NCBI GenBank assembly: GCA_047495785.1
Contig: JBLDXI010000042.1
Coordinates: forward strand, 1 to 64,000
DNA: 64,000 nucleotides
Direction of reading: 5' to 3'
From: Lepidodermella squamata
Lineage: Eukaryota; Gastrotricha
The notes beneath the pieces are model-generated. The model ran no database searches and was not told the origin of the DNA. It saw nothing but the letters and a program-made list of their open reading frames with translations. Numbering within the stretch: position 1 is the stretch's first letter; every line of letters starts with the position of its first letter. This document shows, one piece after another, positions 18,801 through 29,712 of the stretch. A program made the position numbers and the translations under genes.

Positions 18801-20270
18801 TTGCGGCAAGCCAAGCCATCCGGCGTAGAGCAAATCGCTGCTGGCTGTGAGATTTTCAAAATGTATCAAATTATAGCTCAAAAGATCTTTCAAACTAACG
18901 CCATTGGTACAATGAGCTTTGTCGATATAAGTGCCAAGGCTGTAGGACTTGAAAAACATTAGGCAATTGAAAATAAGCTGCTTCCTGTTGTTACACGCGT
19001 ACCTGAGTCATGCTGGCCGAATTGCAGGGGTTAGATTGACAGCCGACAAAGGAACGATCGTTTTGAAGGAAGCATCGATAATGCGGCAGAAAATCAGTGT
19101 CATTGCGTTTGACTGTGAACAAAATATATAGAAATAATAATCGATCCTTTTCGTTATGAAGAAATTCTAGATTTGCTTAAAACCTACCGCAAAGCTCGAA
19201 AAACTTACTATTCGCCTGGGCCATGCATGAAGAGGTTGTCGACCACGAGCTAACGAAATTCTGAAAAATAGAAAAAGTTCAAGTCGATAATGAGTTCGAA
19301 AAAATACAATGCAGGGCGCAAAGTACGGAAGGAGGAAGGGTCAGGCAGTTCGGCAGGCCAAAGCGTGGGAATCCCACGAAAAAAACCCCAGGGGGACTCT
19401 TGGTCGTAAAATTTGCGGCCGAAAATAACCCCCAGTTCGAGGATCCTATTCCGCGCACTGACACTAAGGTTGCCAATTACGTCCTATTACATCTCGTTCG
19501 AAATTTGAGGTCTTGCTAAATTGGAAGATTCCTTATTCGAATAATTTAGATCGATTCGAGTTCAGATATTAGCGTCGTGAATTAGCGAAAAATATAATAA
19601 ATCTGGGACTTCACGGTGATGATAAAGTCTCACCCACCCCGCCACTTGGGCATGGCCCATTGACAGGAATACAAGTTTTCTGGCCGTTGTTGTCGCAAAG
19701 CGTTGCTTGACTATTCTGTAACATATATTTCATGAACATATTTTATTTGAGATGAAAAACCCTCAACTGAAATTTATTAATTGTAGCTCGGCACATTTTA
19801 TATTGCGTTTCAAAATTTTGTCCCAAGAATTCAGCAGTCTAAATTATCAAAAATTAGGAATTTGAAGACGAAAGAAGTTATAATGCGAACCATAACTTCA
19901 TCGGTCTTTGAACAGCCAAGGTTTCGAGGGATACATCGCAGGTTGTTAATCTTGTAGTTGAAACAGCTGCGGGCGGCCTGAAATAGGACGATAATTCAAA
20001 ATCGACGTTTAATTTACATTAGGATAGGCCTAACTCCATCCAAACAACTAGTAGACGATGGCAAAGCGAGACCGAGCTGGAATAATTCGAGACATTTTTT
20101 CAGTGGGGTATCGATTGATTATTAAGTACCTGGACTTCATCAAGGAAAGAGCAGGCAATTTTACAGCCCATGAAAGTATCATTGAGCCTTGAGAAGCAGC
20201 GCTTGTAGTCAGCTGAAACGGCTACCCCAGCTAGGCCAAGAATGAAAATTAATTGCAGAATTGTGGACAT
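15850..20270 (-). CDS. Secreted lectin with ten 4-Cys modules and CTLD (reference copy)
   Basis: An 18-exon gene with consistent phases encodes 608 residues. Exons: 20130-20270, 20035-20076, 19891-19977, 19761-19838, 19638-19715, 19209-19260, 19003-19112, 18900-18947, 18776-18844, 18658-18720, 18470-18602, 18310-18407, 18209-18256, 18078-18155, 17957-18028, 17820-17903, 17706-17761 and 15850-16339. The signal peptide (MSTILQLIFILGLAGVAVSA) is followed by nine four-cysteine modules in an A-B-C triplet order (type A: KRCFSRLNDTFMGC, YRCFLQNDRSFVGC, RRCFDWSVSSFKGC). A tenth A-type module is fused to one CTLD (WVGMSH, FTWYDGTIYTY, DDCVV, ILCETYY). Most modules are split by an intron between the third and fourth cysteine. 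The splice donor after 19761 is weak (GTTTTT). Ligand and role are unknown, but the design is extracellular. Confidence 0.9.
16545..16690. repeat. Interstitial telomere-like CCCTAA tract
   Basis: Degenerate (CCCTAA)n and CCCTGACCGTAA repeats occupy about 140 bases inside the last intron of the lectin gene. The unit corresponds to TTAGGG on the other strand. The tract is imperfect, so it is an internal repeat and not a live telomere. Confidence 0.8.
16886..17054. mobile_element. hAT-like MITE copy 2
   Basis: The 169-base element has ends TAGTGCGCGAAGTAC and CACCGCGCACTG and lies in the last intron of the 15850-20270 lectin gene. The flanks ATTGTTTC (16878-16885) and ATTGGTTC (17055-17062) form an 8-base target duplication with one mismatch. 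The interior matches copy 1, including the GGTATCGTACCCCC and CCGAAAATACCCCCTAGCT segments. Confidence 0.82.
17380..17640. repeat. Dispersed repeat with internal telomere-like tract
   Basis: The block begins with a sequence containing AAAACGGGGTTCCGAAA, continues through AAGGGCCCAAAAA and a degenerate CCCTAA/CCCGAA tract (about 17490-17580), and ends near TTTGGCTAAAAAACA. The same order is found at 56385-56590. It is therefore a dispersed repeat family whose body includes telomere-like sequence. Confidence 0.7.
19312..19460. mobile_element. hAT-like MITE copy 3 (degraded)
   Basis: The ends CAGGGCGCAAAGTACGG and CCTATTCCGCGCACTG match the MITE family. The interior aligns with copies 1 and 2 with deletions. 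The flanks (ATACAATG and ACACTAAG) agree only partly, so the target duplication has decayed. The copy lies in an intron of the 15850-20270 gene. Confidence 0.7.
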
Positions 20271-20789
20271 CCGACCAAAGTTTAAAACAGTTGAAAATAA
20301 CTTGACCACTATGTAAATTGAGAGAATAAGAATGAAACTCAACGAGCTATTAAACATTAAATAACTCCTTGATTTTTTAAAATCGCGTGGATTAATTTTA
20401 AACTAGTCGTAAACAGGCTGTAAACGCGTGGCAGGAAATTCTCAACTCCCATTAATAATATTGACGAGGTGGGTTTTTTTATTATAAAAACTGATACATA
20501 ATACAGTCATTTCTTTTGAGAATGTTTCCCAGCTCTATAAAATCAGTAAAAAATTATGAAAATGCGCCAATTATAGGGCATGAGGGAATACCCAGTGAAA
20601 AATTTCCTAATTTTCATATGTCACTTAATTTAAAAAAAATTCAGCTAGTTTTGAATGAAAGAAAAAAGCTTAAAACGGCTCTGACAGTTGATTGGCCTAC
20701 TTTTGACACGAAAAATGCAACAGCCATCTCAATATGAAGCCAATGTCTAACGCTGAATATTTTTTTTAATGGAGCTTAACTCTTTCCAA

Positions 20790-21560
20790 GTTTTCATTCA
20801 TTAATTATAAACTTCAAGAGCGAAAGTTGTGCCGATTCGGTTGAAACGCTGGAAGTGACAAGTGGCCCCTTGTTCAACATTCTCAAACCGAATATCATTG
20901 CCGTAGCCATGCTCAAGTGGCACGATTTCACCCAAACCAAACTCGCCAAATGTACAGTTTTCACAAATGTGTCTCACGGTAGGTCGCAGGCTGTAAAATG
21001 ACGCCATTCCACTGAAACCACTGCGCGGAATCACGAGTTCTTCCATGCGTGTCAGAGCGTAGAAATCGAGAAATGTTCCGGCGTAGAACAACCAGCGCTG
21101 ACTCTCATCTTCCGTTTTCTCAAGTTCCGAATGAGCAACTTTAAGATTGGGGCGTCGATCGCCAGCTTACAGAATATTGATTTCGATCGATCGATTATCG
21201 ACTTTTAAAAAGATGATCGATTTTTCCATCAGTTCACGAGTTTCCTCCAACAACTTGATTGTTGTTAGGAAAATGATGAATTTCGATCTGTTGGCAGCTA
21301 AAATTTGGTTCGCAGCCAATTTACTTCTTCGGGCTCATTGAAAAATTCTCCCCCATCTCCTTATCGAATTTGAATCCCGACTTTGTACGATTCGTTCCGC
21401 CTGCCTTAATTCATCATAACAAACAGTCAAACATTACAGCCAATTCATCACGCGGTCGAGGTAGCAAAAGTCTCAATGCTGCTGTTACAAGGATGGATCT
21501 ATCGATTTTCGAAACCGAAGTTCGATCAATGACGATCAACAATAGACCATGCTATCGAAG
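20790..21560 (-). pseudogene. Fucosyltransferase-like fragment, 5' truncated
   Basis: The C-terminal portion is readable as FYAGTFLDFYALTRMEEL, SGFSGMASFYS, GLGEIVPLEHGYG and FNRIGTTFALEVYN. Just upstream the frame meets a TAA where the paralogues read through the IVSTSDR region, and further upstream the SCYGDM and LLPRPRDEL regions are eroded. The N-terminal exon is absent. It lies 0.1 kb downstream of the 21671-24512 lectin gene on the same strand, matching the lectin-then-glycosyltransferase order seen elsewhere in the window. Confidence 0.75.
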
Positions 21561-21670
21561 TATATTTTATTAGGAAGCCGAACGTTTCGATTAGTTTGAA
21601 CACTCAAAATTCATCCAGAATCGCAAATACGCAATGAATAAAGCACAAATAGAGCTTCATAATGTTAGAA

Positions 21671-24512
21671 CTAGTAATAAGTCTCGCACATGACGTCGCC
21701 AGCGTAATCGTCACAAGGAGGATAGCCATAGCCATAGGAATGCCTACCCTGATGACTTGCAAATATTGAAATTATCGTAAAGGGTGAAACCGTTTTGCCA
21801 TGCCGTCTGTTGTAGATATAAATATTTGAAAATTTCGAAGAATTTCGAAAATAAATGTCGCCATACCGTGTTAGCTGGGCAAGACACTGATCGTGGAACG
21901 CACACGGCGTATAAATTACTCGTGCTATAAACGCACTTTATATGTTTGACCTGCAATTTTGATCATACTTTAGCCGACTTCGATTCATCGAAAAATTCTT
22001 ACCTGAATCAATGATAAGCAGGCATCGATGGAATTCGAGAGTGGAGCAGTGTAGCCTCCTACAGGCCCGAGCTAGCATTAAAGCGCTTGAAGGCAATATC
22101 AAAAATTGATAATATCAATCTTACGTCGAATTTGCCGTAACCCTTATCGCAAGTTTCACGGCAGATGCCCCCAGTTGTACTGTCGGAGCACAAGCGAATG
22201 ACCTACGGAAGCATATTTGTCAACAGCATTTCTTGAAAAAAATGGGCCTTACCCCTTGCTCGCAGTTTGCTTTTGTAGAGAAAATAATCGGGCTGAGAGT
22301 CTTCAAAACGTTTGAATTTACGATACATTGGCTCGTCCAACTCATCTTACCTCAGTACCATTGCATGTTGCCGGCGATTTTTTGCAGCCTCTGAACGAAG
22401 GAACGGACCAGTCGAAGCAGCGTTGATGTGGATACTTCTCAGGTGGGGCTAAATTGCGAATAACGGAAAAACCAAACTCCATATAATTACCAGTAGCTAT
22501 AACCTACCAGAAGTGCACTCGTATAGGGTGTTGAACGTAGGTCCTGTGATAGTCCCATTTGGACATGGGACGTTGTTCGGTACAGATACGCATGCTGCAA
22601 GAGCGAACGTAGTTTGATCCACGCAGAGCTTATGAGGTTTCTGATAAGTTCCAAAACGTTGTAGCATGCATGAAGTACTTGGACTTAGGACCCACCAGTG
22701 TTAGAAGGCACTCAGCGTAGTTGCCCGAAAAGTCTGGTTTCGAGTTGAATGTTGAAACCTAGGAGAGATTATCTACAGGTGGAGTTCCTTTCAATGTCCT
22801 AATTCCCACCAGTGTCATTGGTGACGGGCAGTTATTGCGGCAAACCATACCATTCGGCGAGGAACAAATCGCTGCGGGCTGTGAGATTTGAAAACTTGAG
22901 AGACAGATAGCTGAAGCGATGAATCAAACTAACGCCATTGATACAGTGAGCTTTGTCAATATAAGTGCCAAGGCTGTAGGACTTCACAAATATTGACTTG
23001 ATAGAACAACTGGTATATTTTCCGTGAGGTTTATACCTGAGTCGTAGAAGTCGAATTGCAGGGTTTAGATTGGCAGCCGACGAACGACCGGTCGCTTTGA
23101 AGGAAGCATCGATAGTGAGGCAGAAAATCAGCGTCATCACGTTTAACTGTCACGAAAATGTAAAAAATATGTAAAATAAAATCCAGGAGTAACAATCTCA
23201 AGTGTACACTGGACCTCGGAAGGAAAAATAACCGGTCCTTCGCCTAATTCACATCCCATTAAACTTACGGTTCGCCTGTGCCAGGCAGGAAGAAGTTGTC
23301 GACCATGAGCCAACCACATTCTGAAAAAATATAAAGGATTAATAAAAATTAGCAATTTATTTCATTTTGTTTAGGGGGATATAGTTCACCAAATTATTGA
23401 ATTCCGTACAAACTTATTCCAATCAAATCCCAAATTTAATGACCCAGCTTTCAACCCTAACCTAAACCTAGCCCTAACCCTGACCAGTTAAATAACGAAT
23501 AAAATGGTTAGGTATTTAATTGGGTACCGGCGTAAGATTTCTTTAGGTGTAACTGAACCGCTGCTCTGAAAGAGGAATACAAAGGGAATACAAAAAGTTC
23601 CTCATCTCTCTCGACTGGGACTAGCTAAAATGAAAGTATAGTAAACCACCTGCACGAGACCACAAGGCCGTGAGAGGTCGTGGGAAGAAAACCCCCAAAA
23701 GCACAAGGGTTGCCCTATTGTTATATAAATCTGGGCTGAAAATACCATCAAGTACTCTTATTATCACGAGGACCCCACTTCATCCACTTATCCACTTTCA
23801 AAAAATGTCTGAGGACTCGCGGGTCTTCGATTAGAATCTGAACATTTGTTGATACTAACCCCGCCGTTCAGGCATGTTCCACTGACAGGAATGCAAGTTT
23901 GCTGGCCGTTGTTATCGCAAAGCGTAGCTTGAATATTCTGTAAAAATTGTTAATATTGGAATTTCAGCTTTTATGTGGAAATAAACCTACCAAGAATGTA
24001 TTAATGGTCGCTCTGCATACTTTATATTGCGTTTCAAAATTGAGGCCCAGAAATTCAGCAGTCTAAGTGAAAATAGATAAATAAAAGCCATGGGTAAGAA
24101 ATCAGCCACGAACCATAACTTCATCAGTCTTCGAGCAGCCAAGATTTCGCAGTATACATCGCAAGTTGATAGTTTTGAAGTTGAAACAGCTTCGTGCTCC
24201 CTAAAATGGGCAATTCAAAAATAGGCAAATCAATTCCCATCAAAATTAATGTCTCCAGGCATTCACCCCCTCCAAGCAACTAGCCGAAGATGGCAAAGCG
24301 AGTCCGAGCTGAAACATTTGCGAACATTTCCCAAATAAAAATAGAGAGAATTATTCATTCTTCATTCTTACCTGGACTTCATCGAGAAGAGAACAGGAAG
24401 CTTTACAACCCTCAAAGCTATCATTGAGCCTTGAAAAACAGCGCCTGTAGTCAACCGAAACGGCTGACCCAGCTAGGCCAAGAGTCAAAATGAGGCGCAG
24501 AAGAGTAGACAT
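21671..24512 (-). CDS. Secreted 4-Cys module protein that has lost its CTLD
   Basis: This is a paralogue of the 15850-20270 gene. It starts at ATG 24512 with a signal peptide (LRLILTLGLAGSAVS) and type A module RRCFSRLNDSFEGC. The nine modules can all be found on short exons down to ICKSSG at about 21744. The normal splice donor there (GG then GTAGGC) has no partner. The CTLD exon is deleted except for its last codons (CETYY and stop) at 21671-21690. Read straight through, translation stops at 21744-21746 immediately after the ninth module. It is either a pseudogene or a shortened, lectin-less secreted protein. The module exons look undamaged. Confidence 0.75.
23440..23790. repeat. Short telomere-like tract and degraded MITE in an intron
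   Basis: A short CCCTAACCTAAACC tract lies at 23455-23485. A degraded MITE-like block follows at about 23630-23790, with family segments such as CCCCCAAAAGCACAAGGG and GGGCTGAAAATACC and a right end near CCCACTTCATCCACT. Both are within the third-module intron region of the 21671-24512 gene. Confidence 0.5.
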
Positions 24513-24899
24513 CCGGTTATTGATGTTGTAAAATTTGACTAAATAATGAATTGCTATAATATTGAATGGGTTTATTGATTCACGATGTGTCTCAATCGAA
24601 TACACTAGATCGCGTGGCGGATGTAAAACAGCGTAAACAACTCGCAGACGGCTGGGGACGTTTACGCTATTTTTGGATTCTTTTGTCGGGCGCGCGTACA
24701 AAAATTCAATAATCAAAAATGAAACTTACTGAAAGTGTCAAAAACTAGTTTGAGACATTTAGCGGTTTTTTTAGAATGTTTTAGCGGTTTTTATGTCTGC
24801 ATGATATTTATGAAATACATATAACTGGCATCCATTAAATAGAAGGTTCTCATAAACTCTGAAGCCAATATTATTATTGCTTCAATTGACATATTATGC

Positions 24900-25240
24900 T
24901 GATGGCAATAATTTGTGTGTGTGTGTGATCATCCATTTTTTGTGTGGCCTTTTACGCGTGAAAAATGACCTCGTGAAACGACGGCCCCAGTAGACATGGC
25001 TGTTATGATCCCTGAGGAAACTTTGAAACCCGGTTTCCAAATTATTGCATAGAACGATGAGTAGGCTAAGAGTTTCAATAGTCTTGCGATAAATCGAGAA
25101 CCCTATATCACAGTGCGCGTAGTACGGGGGTATGTGGGCGGTATCGTACCCCACATTAGTTCGCATGGCCAAGGGGGGAAACCCTAAAAACATTTGGTCA
25201 ACATTTGGACTGCTGGGACCGGCCTGTCGGGCCACTTTAA
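24900..25240. mobile_element. Truncated hAT-like MITE and flank
   Basis: A clear left end, CAGTGCGCGTAGTACGGGGG, starts at 25111 and is followed by the family interior (GGTATCGTACCCCAC, GGCCAAGG). The right end is missing, so the copy is truncated. The rest of the 24513-25539 gap shows a short GT run near 24915 and no gene. Confidence 0.6.
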
Positions 25241-25539
25241 CGTTGAGTTTCGATCTGATTGAGCGGTGAACAACTAATTTTCATGATGCAGAGTTTATTC
25301 AGCATCGCAAAATTTGATAATCGAACTGTCACAAGCATTTAATTGTAAATAAAGAAACGAAGTACGTATTGATCTAACATCTAACATCTGATTCCAATAG
25401 GAAGAAGAATCGGGGAAATAAGCCACAACGTATAACTAATCCCACAGCAGAATTTAGTTCAGCTTCAAGATAAATTAACAGCCAAAAGCGATAAATAAGG
25501 GTGAAGTCTCATTCTTAAGACTTTTCCAGTTTGGGTGAA

Positions 25540-28500
25540 CTAGTAAGACGTCTCGCACATGACGGCGCTTGCAAAATTGTCACAGGCAGTACTAGTCAGA
25601 GAGTGCTTGCTGTTTTCGTAATCGTAAATCTCCAGGAAGACACAGCCTTCGCTCGTCGGATCATGCCAGTCTGCTGCCTTGTAAGTGTAAACTGAACCGT
25701 CGTCCCACAGATACGTCCCATTCGCTGATCGAGTCAGGCCAACCCACGCCCGATAAAGTCCCTGGGCCTTAGCTGCCTGCTTGGCCAGCTCCATTTCCGC
25801 GTCCGTTTTCATCATTGCGAGACGGGCGCCTTGGTTGATGCACACTTGAACAGCTCCAGCATACTCCCAGCTGTTAGGAAACAAGAACAATTTTCTTACA
25901 GAAATGGTCATAACTTTCAGCGCTCATAACCCCAATTTGGTCCAAATACAAATGGGTGTAAATTTTCCTACCGTCAATTTCGGGACTTTCACCATCAAAC
26001 CGGAAAATTCAAAGTTTACCATCAATTTTGGGCTTTTACCAACGAAACCAATGTCGCCATCAATTTAGGTACTTTCGCCAACAAATCCGGAAATACCCGC
26101 TGATTTAGGCCAAAGTTGTTCAAAACATAGCCAAGTGGTGTGCCAAATCGTTGGCGCGGACGGTTAAGTCGGATTTGGGATTTTTCATGTCAGTTTTAAA
26201 GTAAACGTTTTAGTTAAGCCAATTATAAAAATGACATTTTTTCGTATTTTGATTTACTTCTTACCTTATAGTATTACCCTAAAATTGACATGGGCAGGCT
26301 CTAACTCCTCTGCGCTAACGATGGCACACCACTTGGCTATGTTTTGAACAATGTTTTGGGCTAAATCAGCGGGTATTTTCGGATTTGTTGGCAAGAAAAA
26401 CCAATTTGATGGCGAAAGTACCCAAATTGATGATGACATTGGTTTCGTTGGTTAAAGCCCAAATTTGATGGTGAAAGTCCCAAAATTGATGGCAAAAGAA
26501 TTTACCCCAATACAAATTCAATATTATGAAAAAAAACATCTCAGTGTTATACTGCTACAGCCAAATTTTACGCCCGCCACAGAAATCCAAAATAACCCAT
26601 ACCTCGTTGATTAATTTAGGTGAATAAGAAAAGCTTACTTGACGTTTTCTCCGTCGTCGGTTTCCGAGTGGAAGAAGTAGTGCTTAACTGGGGCTTGGCA
26701 ACTCAGCAAACTCGGGTACTCATAATCTGCCGGGTAGCGAGTTTCACTGGCTGAACAGTTTCCGGCGCTGCTTAAACGGCAGTTGACAGTTTTATCAGCT
26801 GTTTCGCATCGGTAGTAGCTGAAAAATATCAAGAAAATGCCGTGTCGCAAAATTTCTTCATTCCATAGAGAAATAGACAAAGGTTCGCAAATTTGTGCGA
26901 CGTATAGGCTATAGGCACAGTTTTTTGAAAGCTAACTTTGACGTTCTACAAGTCGAGAAATTTGCATATTTCATTTGTCCGCCATCCAACGCAACCTGTA
27001 GTTAAAATCGAACATACTTGAAGATGAGTTTACTTTTAGGTGGCGCTGCCTACCGTGTCCGTCGGGCATTGCTGTGTTTGTGGCACGCATAAAGCGTATA
27101 AACCCGTCGAGCTGTCAATGCACTTGATGTGATCGCCCTGTTAAATGACAGTAAACTGTCAATTCAATGATTAACGTGAATTTGTTTTACTCCAATTAAA
27201 TATCGGCATCTCGAGAAAGTTATCGGGAGAGAGGGGAAATCCACGAACCCGACCTAAAATCGCCGTGCGCGGGACATGCATGCCTCAATACAATTAAACT
27301 TCAATCTTACGTCATATTTCCCGCTTCCTGTTTCGCAAACATCGAGACAAATGCCACCGGTTGTTGCATCGTAGCACATGCGCATGGGCTGAAATGGCTG
27401 AATATAGAAAATCCGGTAAAATAAGATGCTTATATCACCCCTCTCCCGCAGTCACTCTCGGATAGGTACAATATCGGACTCGGAGTATAAAGCTTGCCAA
27501 TACAATAAAATAATATATTCATCATTGGCTTTAGTACTCAGGTCTCACATTAGCCGTATCGCATGTTGTCGGGGCTTTTTCGCAACCAGCAAACTGAGGA
27601 AAGGCCTGTCGGATGCAGCGACGATGCGGATACATTTCAGACGGGGCTGCATTGTCAGAGAGCATATATCAAATCGCCTAGTAGACGGTAGTTGGAACTC
27701 ACCATTCGTGCACTCGTTCAGCGTATTGAACGTAGCTCCTTCGACAGTCCCATTAGGACACGAGCTGTTATTTGCAGCAGGAATGCATTTCACGAGATCA
27801 AACGTAGCTTGATCCACGCAGAGTTTGTGAGGTTTCTAAGAATCGGAATAAGCTTTTATACATAGATTCAAGGTTCGACATACCAGAGCCGTGAGGCAGT
27901 CAGCGTAGTTGCTCGCGAAGTCCAATTTCGAGTTGAATGTTGAAACCTGGGTATGGATAGTATTTGAAGATGTTTTCTCAAAACATCGAGTGTATTATTC
28001 AAATACATACCACTGTCATAGGTGAAGGGCAGCTATTGCGGCAAACAGAACCGTTCGACGATGAGCAAAGTGCAGCTGGCTGTGGATAAGGAGAAACAAA
28101 CGTAATTTCAAAAATCAGTTAATACAACTAAAACTAACGCCGTTAATGCAGTGAGCTTTGTCCATATAAGCGTCAGGGCTGTATGCCTTAAAAAATATTG
28201 AGCAATTTCAAATTGATTTATTCGCGATTTTCCGTGGCTTGCCTGAGTCGAGCTCGAATCGCAGGGCTTCGATTGGCAGCCGAGAAATGATGAATCACTT
28301 TGGAGGAAGCATCGGTTGTGCGGCAAGAAATCAGCGTCGTTCCGTTTGACTGATATAAGGAAATTTAGTTAAATTTGATCATTTCGAATTTCATCCAGCT
28401 GTGGTGGGTTTCGATCAACTTACTATTAGCCTGGGCCATGCAAGCAGAGGTTTTCGACCATGGGCCAACCACAGTCTATAACGTGAAAATAAGGAATGAG

Positions 28501-29712
28501 ACTGCGAGGATATTAATTTCAAACAACCTCCCCTGGATTTTATAGAACGCTTTTGGGGATGAAAGTATAATGAACAATTTTGAATTTTCTCAATTGGTTG
28601 AAACGATATGAAATTGAAAAGGGGTTTACAATTTTGTGATACGTGAGCTTTTCATTTAATGGATAGAAATGCACGGCGCGCAGAAACTTTCCTCTAAACT
28701 GAAATTTTTGAGATTTTCCCCAAAAACTATTGTTGGAATTTGGCAAAATTTGGTGGAATTTGGTGATTTGAAATTTGAAAATCTCGAATTTTCCTGGATA
28801 TTAGGTAGCTAGTTTAAATAATATTAAATTCAGGAGTAATTCACAATTTTCAAAGTAAGATTTGTATTTGCTGAAAAAGGTCAGGGCGTCTCATAGCTTT
28901 TATAAAAATTCCGAAAAAATTTCAAATTATCAACCTAACGCTTTATGCTGAAATTTATGCATTTTTGAAGTTTTGCCGAAAAAGTGAGCCCTGTATCAAA
29001 AATTTGAACCTGCCTTAAAATCGATTCAGGTCCCTGACTTTTTAAGAGCTCGTACTCACTCCATTGTTGGGGCAAGGCCCATTGACAGGAATGCAAGTTT
29101 GCTGGCCGTTGCTGTTGCAAAGCGTTGCTTTAGAATTCTGTCAACAATTATGAAAGGAAACCATTGCGCGAGATAAAAAATTCGAGAGAAAACAAACGTA
29201 CGAAAAAATTGCTTATAGTTGCTCTACAATTTTTATATTGCGCCTCGAAATTGAAACCAAGAAATTCAGCGATCTAGATCATAAATAGAAAGTTGAATCT
29301 AAATGAACTGAAAATGTATTAGCGTACCATAACTTCATCGGTCTTTGAGCAACCAAGGTTTCGAGGGATACATCGCATGTTGATAGTTTTGAAGTTGAAA
29401 CAGCTACGGGCGGCCTGAAAGTAATGCGATAATTTTTAATTCAAATTTGATTCAAATTTAGATAAATCTCACTCCATCCAAACAACTAGCAGACGTTGGC
29501 AAAGCGAGGCCGAGCTGAAACGATTACACTTTTTCAACAAACGAATGAAATATTCGATAATTCAACTTAACCTGGACTTCATCGAGAAAAGAACAGGCAG
29601 TTTTACAGCCCATAAAGCTATCATTGAGCCTTGAGAAGCAGCGCTTGTATTCGGCTGAAACGGCTACCCCAGCTAGGCCAAATAATAAAATAAATTGCAG
29701 AATCGTAGCCAT
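25540..29712 (-). CDS. Secreted lectin with 4-Cys modules and split CTLD
   Basis: This paralogue has the full set of modules. Exon 1 (29572-29712) encodes MATILQFILLFGLAGVAVSA and type A KRCFSRLNDSFMGC. Downstream exons follow the A-B-C order (NRCFLQSDSSFLGC, ALCSSSNGSVC, KLCVDQATFDLVKC, RRCIRQAFPQFAGC). The last module plus CTLD is split over two exons, 26639-26818 and 25540-25870. The frame is kept across the junction (ENV then N-WEYAG). That intron holds a 555-base Mutator-like foldback. One module-4 intron uses a GC donor (CAG then GCAAGC). CTLD marks are WVGLTR, WDDGSVYTY, EGCVFL and VMCETSY. No lesion was found. Confidence 0.85.
25954..26508. mobile_element. Mutator-like foldback MITE, 555 bases
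   Basis: The element starts GGGTGTAAATTTTCC and ends GAATTTACCCC, with inverted repeats of roughly 170 bases on each side (segments such as CCATCAATTTAGG and TTTGATGGCGAAAGTACC pair across the centre). Perfect 9-base flanks AATACAAAT (25945-25953 and 26509-26517) form a target duplication. Long inverted repeats with a 9-base duplication are typical of Mutator-like elements. It sits inside the intron that splits the CTLD. Confidence 0.8.

Noticed and set aside
20520-20740. Plus-strand ORF at 20516-20737
   Set aside because: AT-rich, no domain, and it lies in the intergenic gap upstream of the lectin start.
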